Source: Antitrichia curtipendula (lineage: Eukaryota > Streptophyta > Bryopsida > Hypnales > Leucodontaceae). From it: DNA of 64,000 nt. The stretch is taken from positions 30,070,001 to 30,134,000 of the forward strand of contig OX579637.1 of the NCBI GenBank assembly GCA_951230915.1, in the 5' to 3' direction. A program made the translations under genes and the position numbers. Below the pieces are notes generated by a model. The model was not told where the DNA came from and did no database searches. It was given only the letters and a program-made list of their open reading frames with translations. Positions within the stretch are counted from its first letter, which is position 1. Each line of letters begins with the position of its first letter. Shown one piece after another: positions 48,941 to 60,829 of the stretch.

Positions 48941-50040
48941 CTAGTGCGGGTGGGTGTCTTTTTAGTTAGGATTTTGACTTATTAGTTATTTCCGGAAACG
49001 GGTAACCCGGACTGTGGGCCCCTAGTTCCGGACTTTTAGGCTGTCAAACGACTTTCCGGTTTTCCCGGAACGGTTATTAGGACCGTTAGCCGGATTTGTA
49101 GTTGGCCGTTGGCCGGGTTTTGTGTGGGCCTTTTGGCCGCTTTTTGTTTGCTTTTAAGGGCAGGCCGGCTTGTTGGCCTGTCATTCCCTTTCTTGTCATT
49201 TAATCGAAGCTTACCGGAGATCAATTTGATCATCTCTTTGCGTATCGCGTTGATGATTGAGTCGTACATTGGTTTGTGAGTGAGAATGTGTGAGAGGGAG
49301 TCTGGATTCTTGGGTTGACGGATACATATGCTGTGACGGAAGAGCTTTAGATGTGTGAATGAGGAGCTGTGCATGGTGCCTTTAAATTGCTGGAACGGTG
49401 ATCCGGTGGAAGCCTGTTACGGGTGAGGGTGCGAGTCCGGAAGTCCAGGGAGGATTCCGTGCGGAGATAAGCAACCGCCTGAGGAATTATCCCAGCCATC
49501 GGAAGGTCTGCCAACCTCCGGAGCACTTGAGAGTTAAGAAGTCAGCACTACAATCCGGAAAGTCTGGATCTGTCGTTGTAGTAAGGTGGATCTAACCGGG
49601 CCCTGTGTGACCTACTTTCCGGATACGTCATCTGGAAGATTGTGAGGGTACGGATTCTCCCTTTGCTATTACTGTATAATTCTTGGGTGTTTTGTTTTGT
49701 TTGTTACGGATAGAGAGTGTGAACCAAGAGTGGCGAGTCCCTGCCCCTTGGAAAGATCAATAGTGGACCTCCTGAGGGTGAAACAGGGGTATCTAAAACC
49801 AGTTACTTGAGAGAGAGTTGGAACCGGAATCCGGAATAGGGCGGATCCGGATTGGAATCCGGAAAATACTAGTTTCCGGAAGATAGCAATAGAGTGTACG
49901 GATTGCTTGGGGTGTTTTTGGAAGTGATCCGGATACCCAAAACTTGCAGCAACATACTAGAATTCCCTGGGACGATAACTCGTGTCATCTTACCACATTT
50001 TTGTGCTAAAGATACTTACGCGCTAACTACGCATGCGACA

Positions 50041-50045
50041 ATGGG
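50041..50045 (+). repeat. Target-site duplication ATGGG, right
   Basis: Second copy of the 5-bp flank of the insertion; see 46611-46615. Confidence 0.75.
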
Positions 50046-50190
50046 TGACCTCTTATATACCCAATGGCGCCCTGGGGCGCGTACGGAGGGCAACTACGGG
50101 TCCAAAGGCAAGGGAGGGGCGACTACGGGTACCAAGAGACCGTGGCTCCAGGGCGACCGCAGTGGCCCCTTGTTTAACCTTAAAGTCTCA
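50046..50190. promoter_or_regulatory. Displaced K4 promoter: TATA box plus GGCGAC array
   Basis: On minus the TATA-like GGGTATATAAGAGG sits at 50052-50060, followed upstream by GGCGCC, GGGGCGACTACGGGT and GGGCGACCGC words. Across the insertion this joins GTGCGCAAAGCCAAGAGTGG next to K4, which matches GTGCACAAGGCCGGGAGTGG beside KN2. It is therefore the original upstream region of K4, now 3.4 kb from its gene. Confidence 0.65.
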
Positions 50191-50199
50191 AGAACTTTT

Positions 50200-51430
50200 T
50201 TCCTTCAAAAATTGCTCAAAACTGCCATTTCTATTGCATTTATTTAAGGAAGTAGGAAAATTTTATCTTTTTAGAATCCAAACGTAGGATCTTCTACTAC
50301 ACTTGTTTCACATCATGTGGTGAAAATTTTGTGATTTTTGACCTTATGGATTGAAGGTTATTAGCATTCAAGGTCGAAGAAAAAGTTTTTTTCAAGAAAA
50401 CGCTTTGATTGCCTGGAAAAAAAAAAAAGCTCCAGAACTTTCACATCACTAATCCAAATGGAATGAATCAAAGATTTCCATTTAGACAAACATATAATGT
50501 ATAAGAAAAAAAAAAAAATGATTTCAACTTTTTGTAGATTTTTGTGGGCTACTCGGTCTTGCCCAATTTAAGGTTATTATAGCATAACTTTTGCTCCCGG
50601 GCACCGATTGAAGTAAAAATTATATTTCCATGAAGCTAATAAGTTGTTCTATCTTATGAGACAATTTCAAAAAGTCTTACCAAAAATTGAGCTCATAGAA
50701 GCTTGCCCAAACTTTCAAGAGTCCCCCAAGGGGACTTTCAAAACTTTAGGGGTCATAGGGTAAAGTCCGATTATTTATAAAAGACATTACGAGAAGGCAT
50801 CTTTTGGATGAAAATCTTTTGAGTCTCAAATTCAGTTTCAGGTTCCTAAACTCTATGGCACACTAGTTTGGAAGCAAATGTGGCCAAGTACATCTGAACC
50901 AACAATTCTATGAAGTTTGAACACCAAAATCCAAATTCAACATTCAATATATGGAAGTAATGGAACAGGGTGGTCTGCATTCAACAAACTTGGTTTTTTG
51001 GAAGACATTATGCATAAATAAAATCTTCTTGTATATTGAAGTTGCTATTACAAAATGAGAGGCGCACAATGGTGCCAACAATTTAAAGCCGACTTGATAA
51101 CATCAGTTCCTATAGTCCTACTAAAAAACTGAGTCACGGAAAACTACTTTGGGGGGCTTCATGTACCACGGTTTACCCATGAGCAACTTTGTAACCTAAG
51201 TATATGTCGATTTGTTCTTTGGATCAGGGTTAGTAATTTCACCCAACTTTATGGCAAAGTACATGGATCCCTTGCGCTTCTTGAATAAGTCCGTATCGTA
51301 TTTGACCATATTAATAAGATTCATCCATTCGGTCAACTTTCCAATAGAATACGAGTCTGATTGTATATTTATACTGTGATTGCATAATCCCTAGGCTCCT
51401 ACTGGAATGTTGTGGCCCAAACGTATAGAA
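50200..51430. repeat. AT-rich non-coding 3' module of KN2
   Basis: No gene is visible. On minus, the K/KN 3' module motifs appear in the usual order: CTAAAGTTTTGAAAGTCCCC near 50750, GGTGCCCGGGAGCAAAAG near 50590, GACCTTGAATGCTAATA near 50360, GAAGATCCTACG near 50290 and AGAAATGGCAGTTTTGAGC near 50230. From about 50800 to 51430 I see nothing else, apart from a possible continuation of the KN2 tail. Confidence 0.6.
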
Positions 51431-51439
51431 CAACTCCGG

Positions 51440-52696
51440 AGCCACCTACCAACGGCTTTGTAAGGAGTGTTGCTTCTTTTCCTCAGAATCATATCCTTAA
51501 TGTGAAGGAGCTCCTTCATCAAAACGACTTGAAATTCCGAAATCACAAATCCCAATGTTGATTATTTCATCCAAATAATTGGGGAAATGCAGCAGTATGT
51601 TTTGAGGGTTTAGATAATTGTGTAGCACCAAAGACTCGTGTATGAGATGTGCCACATACACTAAAGTCCACTCCAACTTTGCCTTGTGCCTTCGGAACAA
51701 GCTCAAATGTTTTTGATTCTCCTCTGTAAGTTTCCACACCCGCTTCATTTCATGCCAGTCAACGCTCTCTGACACCTTCTCATCCAATCTTCACATTTCA
51801 AGCCATGTACCACCATTCCACCACAATGTGTACGCTTCCATAGTTTTTGCATGAATAGCAAAAAACTTAATAATGCCAGGATGGTTTACGGGGCATGCCA
51901 AGGCTTCTACGGATCGTTGCTCCCTCGCTTCACGCATGCTCTTTGACTTTGGCACTTTCCCAGCAAAAGCAACGTATGGTGGGATTGTATGCATCCCTTT
52001 AATGCGCACCTTGCGCACCATTCCATACCCACCTTAATGGTCAAATCCAGTGAGGGCAATTACTTTGGCCTGAGGAGAGATCCATGTGACATTGGAGCCA
52101 GCATCTTGTGCAAAACTTGCCTTCAATGCATCCGTTTTCAACTTCATATCCCTCACTTGAGTCTTCTAAAGTTTCTTTGCAAGTTCATGCCACCACGCCA
52201 TCTTTTCACGGAATTCCTTGGCTTCATCATCTCCTGCATATCCCGGCACTTCCGGTCGCATCTGTAGCATTATTTCCTTGGTGTTGAATATGCATGTCTT
52301 TAGAGTGTTATCAATCCACAATTGGTATTGGGAATCGTACGTCTCCTCCACGTCTCCAAAATCTTGCGATGCTCTTCACTTGCTTAAAATTCTTGCCTCC
52401 AAATTAGTAGTCAATTTGAAGATGCCATGCGATGGGTCCCTTAAGTAATTGGCCTCCAAGAACTGTGTAGTTTTTCCCGCATACCAGGACAAACAACCCT
52501 CATATGCATAGTTTGTATAACTGGGAGGAGGATAGGTTGAATCCTTATCATGTGTTGTTATGGTCTTCTTCTTCTTTATTTGCCCTGCAATCCCTGTTGC
52601 CTCACTAACAAGTATATGCATAGCAAACAATGCCGCATCGTCTAAATCCCAAATGGATTTCCGTGTTGAGCTGCTGCCTTCCTATGGATTAGCCAT
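51440..52696 (-). pseudogene. KN2: second kinase-like pseudogene
   Basis: One frame runs from the ATG at 52696 to about 51440 with in-frame stops TAG near 52682, TGA near 52379, TAG near 52170, TAA near 52036, TGA near 51790 and TAA near 51497. Landmarks are an N-terminal region with CLSWYAGKTTQFLEA and WIDNTLKTCIFNTKEIM, the glycine loop GGYGMVRKVRI, the lysine in FAGKVPKSK, YTLWWNGG, the catalytic-loop remnant HNYLNPQNILLHFP (the usual Asp is replaced by Tyr) and CDFGISS. The order matches a protein kinase. It is related to KN-left and KN-right, with DFG kept here while those have DWG. Six stops and the lost catalytic Asp make it a relic. Confidence 0.7.
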
Positions 52697-52844
52697 TGTG
52701 GTCGGAAAAAATACTCACGTTGCTTTCTTCAAGTTTGTAGTTCAAAGAAGCAAAAACTCCCCCCCCCTACCAATTCACCCCCCCTGGCCCATGAGCATGC
52801 ATTCAGCCACTTCGAGGTGGATGAAAGGCAGTGCACAAGGCCGG

Positions 52845-52995
52845 GAGTGGAGAATGCGGGTTGGGGCGACTTCTTAAGTACTCGTAGTCGCCTTGGAGCG
52901 ACTGCAGGTTCCAGGATAGGGACGACCGCGGCTGTAGGGCAATTGCGGGTGCAGGCGACCTCGTCTGGGGCGACCGCGGGTGCAGGCGGCCACAG
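52845..52995. repeat. GC-rich GGCGACC array upstream of KN2
   Basis: Words such as GGGGCGAC, GTCGCCTTGGAGCGAC, GGGACGACCGCGG and GGGTGCAGGCGACC. It starts 150 bp from the KN2 ATG and is in the same dialect as the arrays at 4850-5115 and 50046-50190. Confidence 0.75.
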
Positions 52996-53580
52996 GTTTG
53001 CTCCCCTTCTCATTGTTTGGATTAGTACTCAAGAAGTTATGGACAATCTTCTATTTTGGTCAACTTTTACCATTCTTGTAAAATCAACTAATTAAATTCA
53101 TGTTTGAATGCAAAGATCACAATTTTTACTAAAAACTACATAGACATTGTTCATGAGTCTTTGCTAAAACAATCTTGCGATTATTGTTTTTCATTTCCAT
53201 CTTAGAACTCTTCAAATTTTACTTTTGCCTTCCATCTTGACCCTATTTGTATGTAACAATTACTTTCATAAAATGAAAACCAAGTGTTTTTATGTTGAAT
53301 TTTAGTTCCTAAATTCTCAAACCACGACTTCATTATAAAAAATTTAGAAACAAAAATTGGTGGTGGCAAAACATTAAATTAAGAAGATTCAAACAAATCT
53401 AGTTGATGAAGATCCCCAAACAATTGATTTCCTCACTTCAAATTCAAATATCTTCCAATCTACGTGGTAAAGGATTTTGAAATTTCTTCTACACATTATT
53501 ATACTAGTCTACTACAACATTCTACAGTCAAAAATGCCAAACCAAACAATTTCTAAAGTTTACAATTCATGGCTAAAGCA
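52996..53580. other. AT-rich spacer before element 2
   Basis: No gene is visible. The part at 53480-53525 (TTTCTTCTACACATTATTAT, then ACTAGTCTACTACA) resembles the sequence just left of element 1 (9611-9645), so the two transposons sit beside similar repeat modules. Confidence 0.5.
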
Positions 53581-53625
53581 GGGTTGCTAGCATGCGAGCC
53601 TGTGAGCGTGAGCTTGTGAGCTGGA
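53581..53625 (+). repeat. Left terminal inverted repeat of element 2
   Basis: GGGTTGCTAGCATGCGAGCC and then GTGAGCGTGAGCTTGTGAGC. It has the same start and the same GAGC-unit design as 9658-9740, with fewer units. Confidence 0.65.
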
Positions 53626-56264
53626 ATCTTAATTTTGAAAAAAAGGGATGACGAACCTATGACCGCGGGTTTATTAAATCCTTTAAAACAGCAAATGTGA
53701 AGTCATTTTCGTCAGTACCTAGTTGTGGAAAAATATTATCTTATACTCTTATATGCACTATAAAAATATACTTAAGTTCGGAACAAACCAAGCAATGCAA
53801 AATCTCAAAAAAATGAATACACATGAAAGATATAGCCATAAAACACACAAATCCATGGACTTATAATAATAAACAGTACATAATACTTTGACTCACGAGA
53901 TATGTCAATCTCATGAGTCTAAGCCACTGTAGACTCAGTCGCAGAATCCTGAGTTGTAGACGACTCTGAAGTCTCTCTACCTTTGGATGCTAACCCATCT
54001 ATGAATTGTAAAACATTCAAAGCATACGTATCTCTACGGCGTTTGCATCTAGTGGTTCCAAACTCCACAAATGCCGATGCCGCTTGCTCGGCATATATTG
54101 GAAGATGAAAAGACTTCTCTGGACTAGAGAGAAGACTTTGTTTTTTCATCATTGCATCTTTTGACATCAATCCCTGACGGCTGCAAACACAAATGACACA
54201 ATGTTAGACTCATAAAATATAATGATTACCAACAAAACAAGAGTTAAAAAATATACAAACTTACTTACTCAATTTCCCCTTCCGTGCAAACTTCCGAGGC
54301 ACCACAGTCATGTTGTGCGGATCTTGAGATGTTGCAACTGCTGCCGGCAGTTCTGCAGTCACCGCTGCGGAAGTGGATTTAATCAAGGGTTTGAGTACCG
54401 CGTCAAAAATGTCCACGTCCTCCAAAGCCACAATGTGGCGTCCCGTGCCGCAACACGCTGTAATGGATGCACCTACAATAAACAAAATAAAACTCGTTAT
54501 CTCAAGAGATAAATACAGAAGTTTGAACTAGAATTCACAATCTTTAAATAGAGAACTCACCTGTAGATGCGTTGCAGTCGAGAAGCAAATCTCCTTCAAC
54601 CGTTGTTGCTTCGATGAAGAGTTGAAATAGCCTTGGGTCCTTTTCACGAGCACCACGCCATGGTTTATCCCCATTCATCAACATGTTCTCTTTGGTGGTG
54701 AAATTCATCAACATGTCGTCTAATCCAATATCCATTCCGACATTCTCTATCGTTGGGGTACGTCTGAAAGAAAAATTAGATTTCCCTTTTGTGCCGAGGT
54801 CTTTCACCATGAAGCTGATTCCAAACTTTTGAGTCTACAAAGATCCAAACAAAAATAATATTAAGAATCACAATAACTGTTTGGAAATCCAAATGCCACA
54901 TCAAATAATGAAATTGAAAAGATAACCTACCGTGGTAGTATTGTCAAAGGCTGAGGTCAAGTGCATACGGTTCATTCCCATCCACTCCTTCTTCTTCACC
55001 ATTATATATGTCTCGCATAGTCCTGCAATACTTGACTTCAAATCCAAGGAGAATGAATGAAATACAATCATACAACCATGGTCTTGCAAATGCTTTTCAG
55101 CAAAAAAGAAGGCCATTTGCATAGCCTCATATTCCTTGTCTGCATTCCACATTGGCACTGCCATAGGTGGAGATGACACCCCCGGAACCGGCAAATTCTC
55201 TGAGCACTCAAAAAATACAAGGTCCACTCCCGGACACTGGTTCACTTTACCATCAAACATGCGAGACTTACCTACCGACAACTTCAAACAAACAAATTAT
55301 GAAACAATTAGTAATGAATACATACAACGTTCACGTCTTTCATTTTCAAAACAAATTAGCAAACTATAGTTTATAAAATTCTTACCCTATCTAAGAACTC
55401 CATCACCTCGTTGTAGAATGTCGGCTTCTCAGTCTCCATGTCATCCATGAGCTCCACAATGGACAAGTTGAGGATACACTCATCCGTGTCGTCTTCATCG
55501 ACCTCACTAATGACTATCACTTGAGTCCCTTGAACAATGATGTCCTCTGTTAGTTGTAACAAGGCCGCTTTTCTCTTCAATCTAGACTGAGATCCAGATT
55601 GCATTTGAGACCCTTGATCCATCATAGATGATGTTGGAACTTGGCCACCGCCTTCGAGCTTCTTCTTGCCTTTTTCCATTCCCTTCCCCTTCCCCTCCTT
55701 TTTCATTTCTTTTTCCTTCACCGCCAACTTTGCCACTCGATCTGCTCCTTTCTTCTCCTTGTTGATGATAAGGTCTTTTTCCTTGGCCTCTTTCTTCTTG
55801 TCAGCTATTGACCTTCTAAAAATAGCCTTCCTCTTTGCCGCATCACTAAGGCCTGCAAATTCGTCCACCACCAAGTCAATAGCCCCAAGACCTTCAAAAG
55901 ACTTCCGCAAATCAATCTCCGACGGATGTGTGTATGTGATAGGGCAGTCTATATACCACCCTCCGCCACTAAGATGAGCGGTCGTGAAAGTGCAGAGCTG
56001 ACTTAGTGAATACATGCAATCAGCCAAAGAACGATCTAGCCATGTCATCAAGAACGGAGGAAGATCTTGACGTTTGATTGCGCCTTTAGTAAGAAGCTCA
56101 TAACTGAAGTATCTGTACACAAAAAAATGAATTGGAATCAAATGCAATAGTAATTCTACACAGTGATATGTGAAAGAAAAGAAGTTGATGAAGGTAATTG
56201 ACAACTGGAAGACACATGAGTCATTAAAATGTATTATAAGAAAAATGTGTTACAGAAATGGGAC

Positions 56265-56352
56265 CAAATCAAGGGGTACCCTGAGGTACCTCTTCACCCC
56301 TAGTCGGATCCGACTAAGATCTTGGCTCTACCTCAAGGTACCCCTGATATCA
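56265..56352. repeat. Imperfect hairpin in an intron of gene B
   Basis: AAGGGGTACCCTGAGGTACC pairs imperfectly with CTACCTCAAGGTACCCCTGA about 50 bp later; GTCGGATCCGAC, a perfect palindrome, lies between. GGTACC/GGATC words of this kind recur in the tandem array at 59220-60740, so it may be a stray unit of that repeat. Confidence 0.5.
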
Positions 56353-59199
56353 GTCCATCTTCATGGTCCACATAATTATCTAACAATATTGGCAGTTCAA
56401 AATAAAATTAAGTAATTATATTCATAAAGCAGATTCACTGATTATTACAATCACTTCTACAAAATTCAGCATTCATATCGGAAGAGAACTCTTCGAACCA
56501 TCTGCATTGATCCATCAAAATTCAAGAAGGAGTCTCCCTTCTTGAAGTAATTTGCTCCTCTCAGAGCTGGTCCAAACCCTTGAACCCAAATCTTCCTTCT
56601 CCAACCTTCCACATACTCCGCTAAGTACTCCGGCTGCTGTGGAACTTTCATATTGATCATGATATTGTCTTGATGCACCACAATGTCAAAATACTCCATG
56701 GCTGCATCTTCAATCTGTCATAATAGAATTGCAAATAAGTATTTTTGACATTTCCATAACATATACATGTCAATGACGTAGAAATGGGAGAGAAAATTAC
56801 ATAACTGTACCAACTAAGTACATTGAATTAATGAGCAAAAGCACTTACACCCGCATACCAAACGCACTTGTTCAAGAATGGTCCCAAATTTGCCTCAGAA
56901 ACAAGTCGACTAGGAAATTTTCTAGCGTCACGAGATGGCATAGAGCAGTTCCACCACTTGAGGAATTTTATCTTGTGAAAGGCTGTGGTGTTGCACGTAG
57001 CTACCATCTGCAGTTTCTCAAGAGTCATCTCTAGAACCTCATTAGAGCTCCAATGCTTTTCAACCTGCAAAAAAAAGAAAACCATTTTACATCAACCATA
57101 AAATGTACAGAGGGACTATGCCTTGCCCATAAAAATCATATATTGGATCTCACCTCTTCAAGGAAGCCAGGACCATGTGCAAGATTTGCCACCGTTAACA
57201 TCTTAATCATCTTCACGTACAATTTGAATGCTTTTTCCTTTGCTCCGGCCTTCATGGCGTTAGCAACACCAGAATCACTTTTTTCTTCAAATGGTGTTAT
57301 CTCGTTGTACTTTCTAAGAGCAACATCTGCTGCCAGAGCAATCTCTTGCTGCACAAGTGAAACATCATATATAAATTAGTAAATGGAACAAGAAGAACAA
57401 GCAAGACATTATGCATAAGTAGTTGAACACATTCCAGGACTCACCCAAAATACAAATGCCGTAAAGACCTCAGCAGGCATTGAATATCAAGTCTTTCTTG
57501 GTGGCAGAGTTCCACATCTTTTCACCTCTGATGGCCGCAGCATCTCGTTGAACCTGTCCATTGGAAGGAGTCCATACTTTTGAACCCGGTATAATGTATG
57601 TACCAAGTTTGTTTTAATGTGCGAGTCCTTGGTTGATCTGTATTTTGTACATCATAGTTAGTATTCACATTGTAAGATAAATATTACATGTGATGGTCAA
57701 TAATTAACAAACAAATTCCTAAAACATCATGACATTATTGTACTTACTTGTTGATGTCATGCATCACCTGCATGACAAGCTCAATCCTGCCCTTTGTGTC
57801 TAGGACAATGCAGTCCACTGCAAAATGCCATGACGGATCTGCCGAGTGAAGTCTAGTGATGTGGTTCATCCATGCAATCCGGCGGTGATTCCCATCGCAT
57901 ACGTAGAACTTTAAGTTCTTGAGGAACTTTATAGGTGCCACTAATTCTATATATTCGTTGAATTCGTCATTTTCTTTCTTCCAGAGCAAGCCCCAACCAT
58001 CAATCTCATCGGCTGTAAACTTGGAGCTCTCACCGGCCTCGTTGGTTGTCGAAACATAAAAAACTGCCGCTCCGTCATGGTAGCCATGGACAAACTCTTG
58101 CTCTAACTTTACAATGTCGCACGAGAGGGTCGGCCTCACCATGGGCATCGCAACAAGTCTGTAGAGTGGAATTCGGAGTCGAAATAGTTTCTCTGGCTTC
58201 ATCCTCAGACTTGAAATGGTCGCCACGGAGTCCACCTTCTGGAGCCTTCGTAACTCATCCTTTAGCAATTCCTTCTCTTCTTCTTCCTCCATAAAATCAC
58301 CATCTTCTCCAGCACCAATGTCGGGCTGAGTTGTTTCATCGGTTCTGGGCGTCTCCACAATCTTCTCTTCTTGAATTTCACATGTGGGCGACACCTCCAT
58401 CTGCAAATTAATGTTATAACGCATATTAGATGTGAGACAGAAAATGACAAATACAAAAAAGTAACAAAAGTTGAAGATTATTTGTGTAAATCAATAATTT
58501 ATTCGGAAATACACAGTGCACCTTTACAAAGTCACAGTGGCGTCAATCTAGGAAACAGAAGCACGAGCAAGGGTGACATCGTTCATATATGAACCTGGTA
58601 TCTAGGACTTGGCAAAATCTACAATATCGTGGAAACCACATCAACATCACAGTCAGAGTCTGATGAGAGGTGTATGAAAACCACGTTGTGATGTACTACT
58701 TGAGAACTACAGGCACAGTCACAATATTCCTCAATTTTAGGACTAGTAATGGACAATGAACTAGACTTATTGGAGGTATACTCGGTGTTGGAACTCTCAG
58801 AAGAGAACATAGGCTGTTTCCTCTAGTGTGAAGGAGGGCCGCTAATTCGACTAATATGTGGGTGCTCAACATAATCACATGCCCGATCGCATGCATCTGA
58901 AATGTCTCCCAGATTTACCAAGTCTTCGTGAACAGCTACTTCTGGAAACGCCTCGTTAGTAACATTGGTGACTGGATGTATTGGAGACTTGGAATCAGAA
59001 GGGCCTGCTATCAGTTCATTGGGAACCATCTCACATGAGTCATTCAAATAACACCCTTGTCCGACTTAATCAGTATCCTGCGTTTGGCAGTGATAGAAAT
59101 AATGAGAACTATCAAGATGTGCACACTCATGGGAATACATTTGTGAAATTTGCTTACATACAATGGAAGCAAGGTTTAGGGTAAAAGAAATTGAATATC

Positions 59200-60760
59200 A
59201 CCAGTATCCATTAATCAAAATGGTTCAATTCAGGGGATGGATTCTGGGGTACCTCGAAGATACACCGAGAGATCAGTCGGATCTGACTTGGTTCCGAGAC
59301 GTTCCTTGGGGTACCCCCAGAATCCGTCCTCTCCGTGGAGCCACACTATTCCAGCACTCTCTATGAGCACGTGAAGCGTTCATTCCCGGAGAGAAGCGGG
59401 TGGCAAGCGTGACAGCGTAAAAAAATTCAGGCAGCGGGTGATGGGCGTGAATGGCATGATATTCTTTGCAGGCATTTGCAAGCGTGAAATCCTCACACTT
59501 CACTGGCGGGAGACAGGCGGGCAACAAGCGTCACGGGCGTGACATTCTCCTAGAGCAGCGGATGGTCCACTTTAGAGGACAGATTCTAGAGGTAACATCA
59601 GGATACCCCAATCGCCCAGTCGGATCTGACTTGGGCCCAAGTCTTTCCTCAGGATACCCTTACAATCCGTCCTCTCTAGGGAGCGACCGTATATCAGCAT
59701 TCACATTGAGTGCGCAAAGCGTGAATTCAGTGAAAGAAGTGGGGGGCGGACATGACTGCCTAACTCACATTATTAAGGCACTTTCTGTGAGCACGCAATG
59801 CGTGAAAAGACCGCGAGAAGCGGGTGCCGAACGTGACTGCGTAACTCATTTCGGGCAGCGGGTGACTGGTGTGACTGGTGTGACTGGCATGACATTCTCC
59901 GCCAGCTTTCGCAAGCGTCAAATTCCCACGCGTGCCTACCGCGACATTCTCACGCTTAACTGACTTCACTGGCAGAAGACGGGCGGGTGATGGGCATCAT
60001 GGCATGACATTCTCCCGAGCAGCGGGTGGTCCGCTTTAGTGGACGGATTCTAGGGGGACCTCCAAAATCCCCCGAGAGCTCAGTCTGAGCCAACTTGAGT
60101 CCGAGGTGTTCCTCGGGATACCCCCAAAATCTGTCCTCATAGCTGCCGTACACTATTTAGCACTCTCTTTGAGCACGCGGAGCTTGCTTTATCCGCGAGA
60201 AGCGGGTGGCGAAGGTGACTCCATGACTTACACAATGCCAGCACTCTTTGTGAGCACGCGGGGCGTGTATTCTGCCCTAGAAGCGGGTGACGGCATGACT
60301 CTATACGGGAAGCGGATGACTGGCTTGACAGGCCTGACATTTGATGCGAGCATTTGCAAGCGTAAAATTTTCACAGGTAAATGGAATGACAGGCGGGAGA
60401 TGGGCGGGTGACGGCCGTCACGGGCTTGACATTCTCCACGCGAAGCAAGTGGTACGCTTTAGTGGACCGATCCCTGGGGTAACTAGAGAAAACAACGAGA
60501 GCTCAACCGGCTCCGACTTATGTCCAAGGCGTTTGTCGGGGCACCCCCAGAATCTGTAACCTCTGCGGGGCCATACTATTCAAGCACTCTCCTTGAGCTA
60601 ATCTCGGAGCGTTCATTCTCCGCGAGAAGCAAGTGGGAGGCGTCACTGCTTGACCCTCACAATTCCAGCACTCTCTCAGTGAGCACGCAATGCGTGGATA
60701 CTCTCGAGAAGCGGGTGGCACATTCTCGTACTTTAAACATTTTCCTACTGTGGACACCGG
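59200..60760. repeat. Long-unit tandem repeat (about 340-460 bp, four copies) in an intron of gene B
   Basis: Units begin near 59225, 59568, 60029 and 60452 with a CTTTAGTGGACGGATTCTAGGGG-like word. They then carry a CCGAGAGCTCAGTCGGATC-type stretch, CCCCCAGAATCCGTCCTC, CACTCTCTGTGAGCACGC and GAGAAGCGGGTGGC. It occupies the large intron between the first exon and the ParB exons, the position of the 127-bp array in gene A, but the unit sequences differ. No coding role is seen. Confidence 0.7.
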
Positions 60761-60829
60761 AGGGAAATCATTCCTGTGGCCCGATCAGAATTGCACGGCG
60801 CGGCCAAACTAGAGAAACGGAGTGACTAA

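Larger units (their letters stand above)
46616..50040 (+). mobile_element. TG...CA insertion, 3.4 kb, LTR-like (possible solo long terminal repeat)
   Basis: The unit starts TGTAACGTTACGG and ends CTACGCATGCGACA, flanked by ATGGG on both sides. TG...CA ends with a 5-bp duplication are typical of LTR retroelements. I find no direct repeats between its ends, no primer-binding site and no polymerase, so it is either one unusually long solo LTR or a compact non-autonomous element. Its sequence is rich in TCCGG/CCGGA words, unlike its surroundings. It contains a TATA box (46890-46897) and a long ORF. Removing it on paper joins K4 to an array and TATA box that match the KN2 upstream region, which supports the boundaries. 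Confidence 0.7.

Noticed and set aside
46616..50040. A complete LTR retrotransposon with two terminal repeats
   Set aside because: No direct repeat between the two ends, no primer-binding site and no polymerase or integrase motifs were seen.
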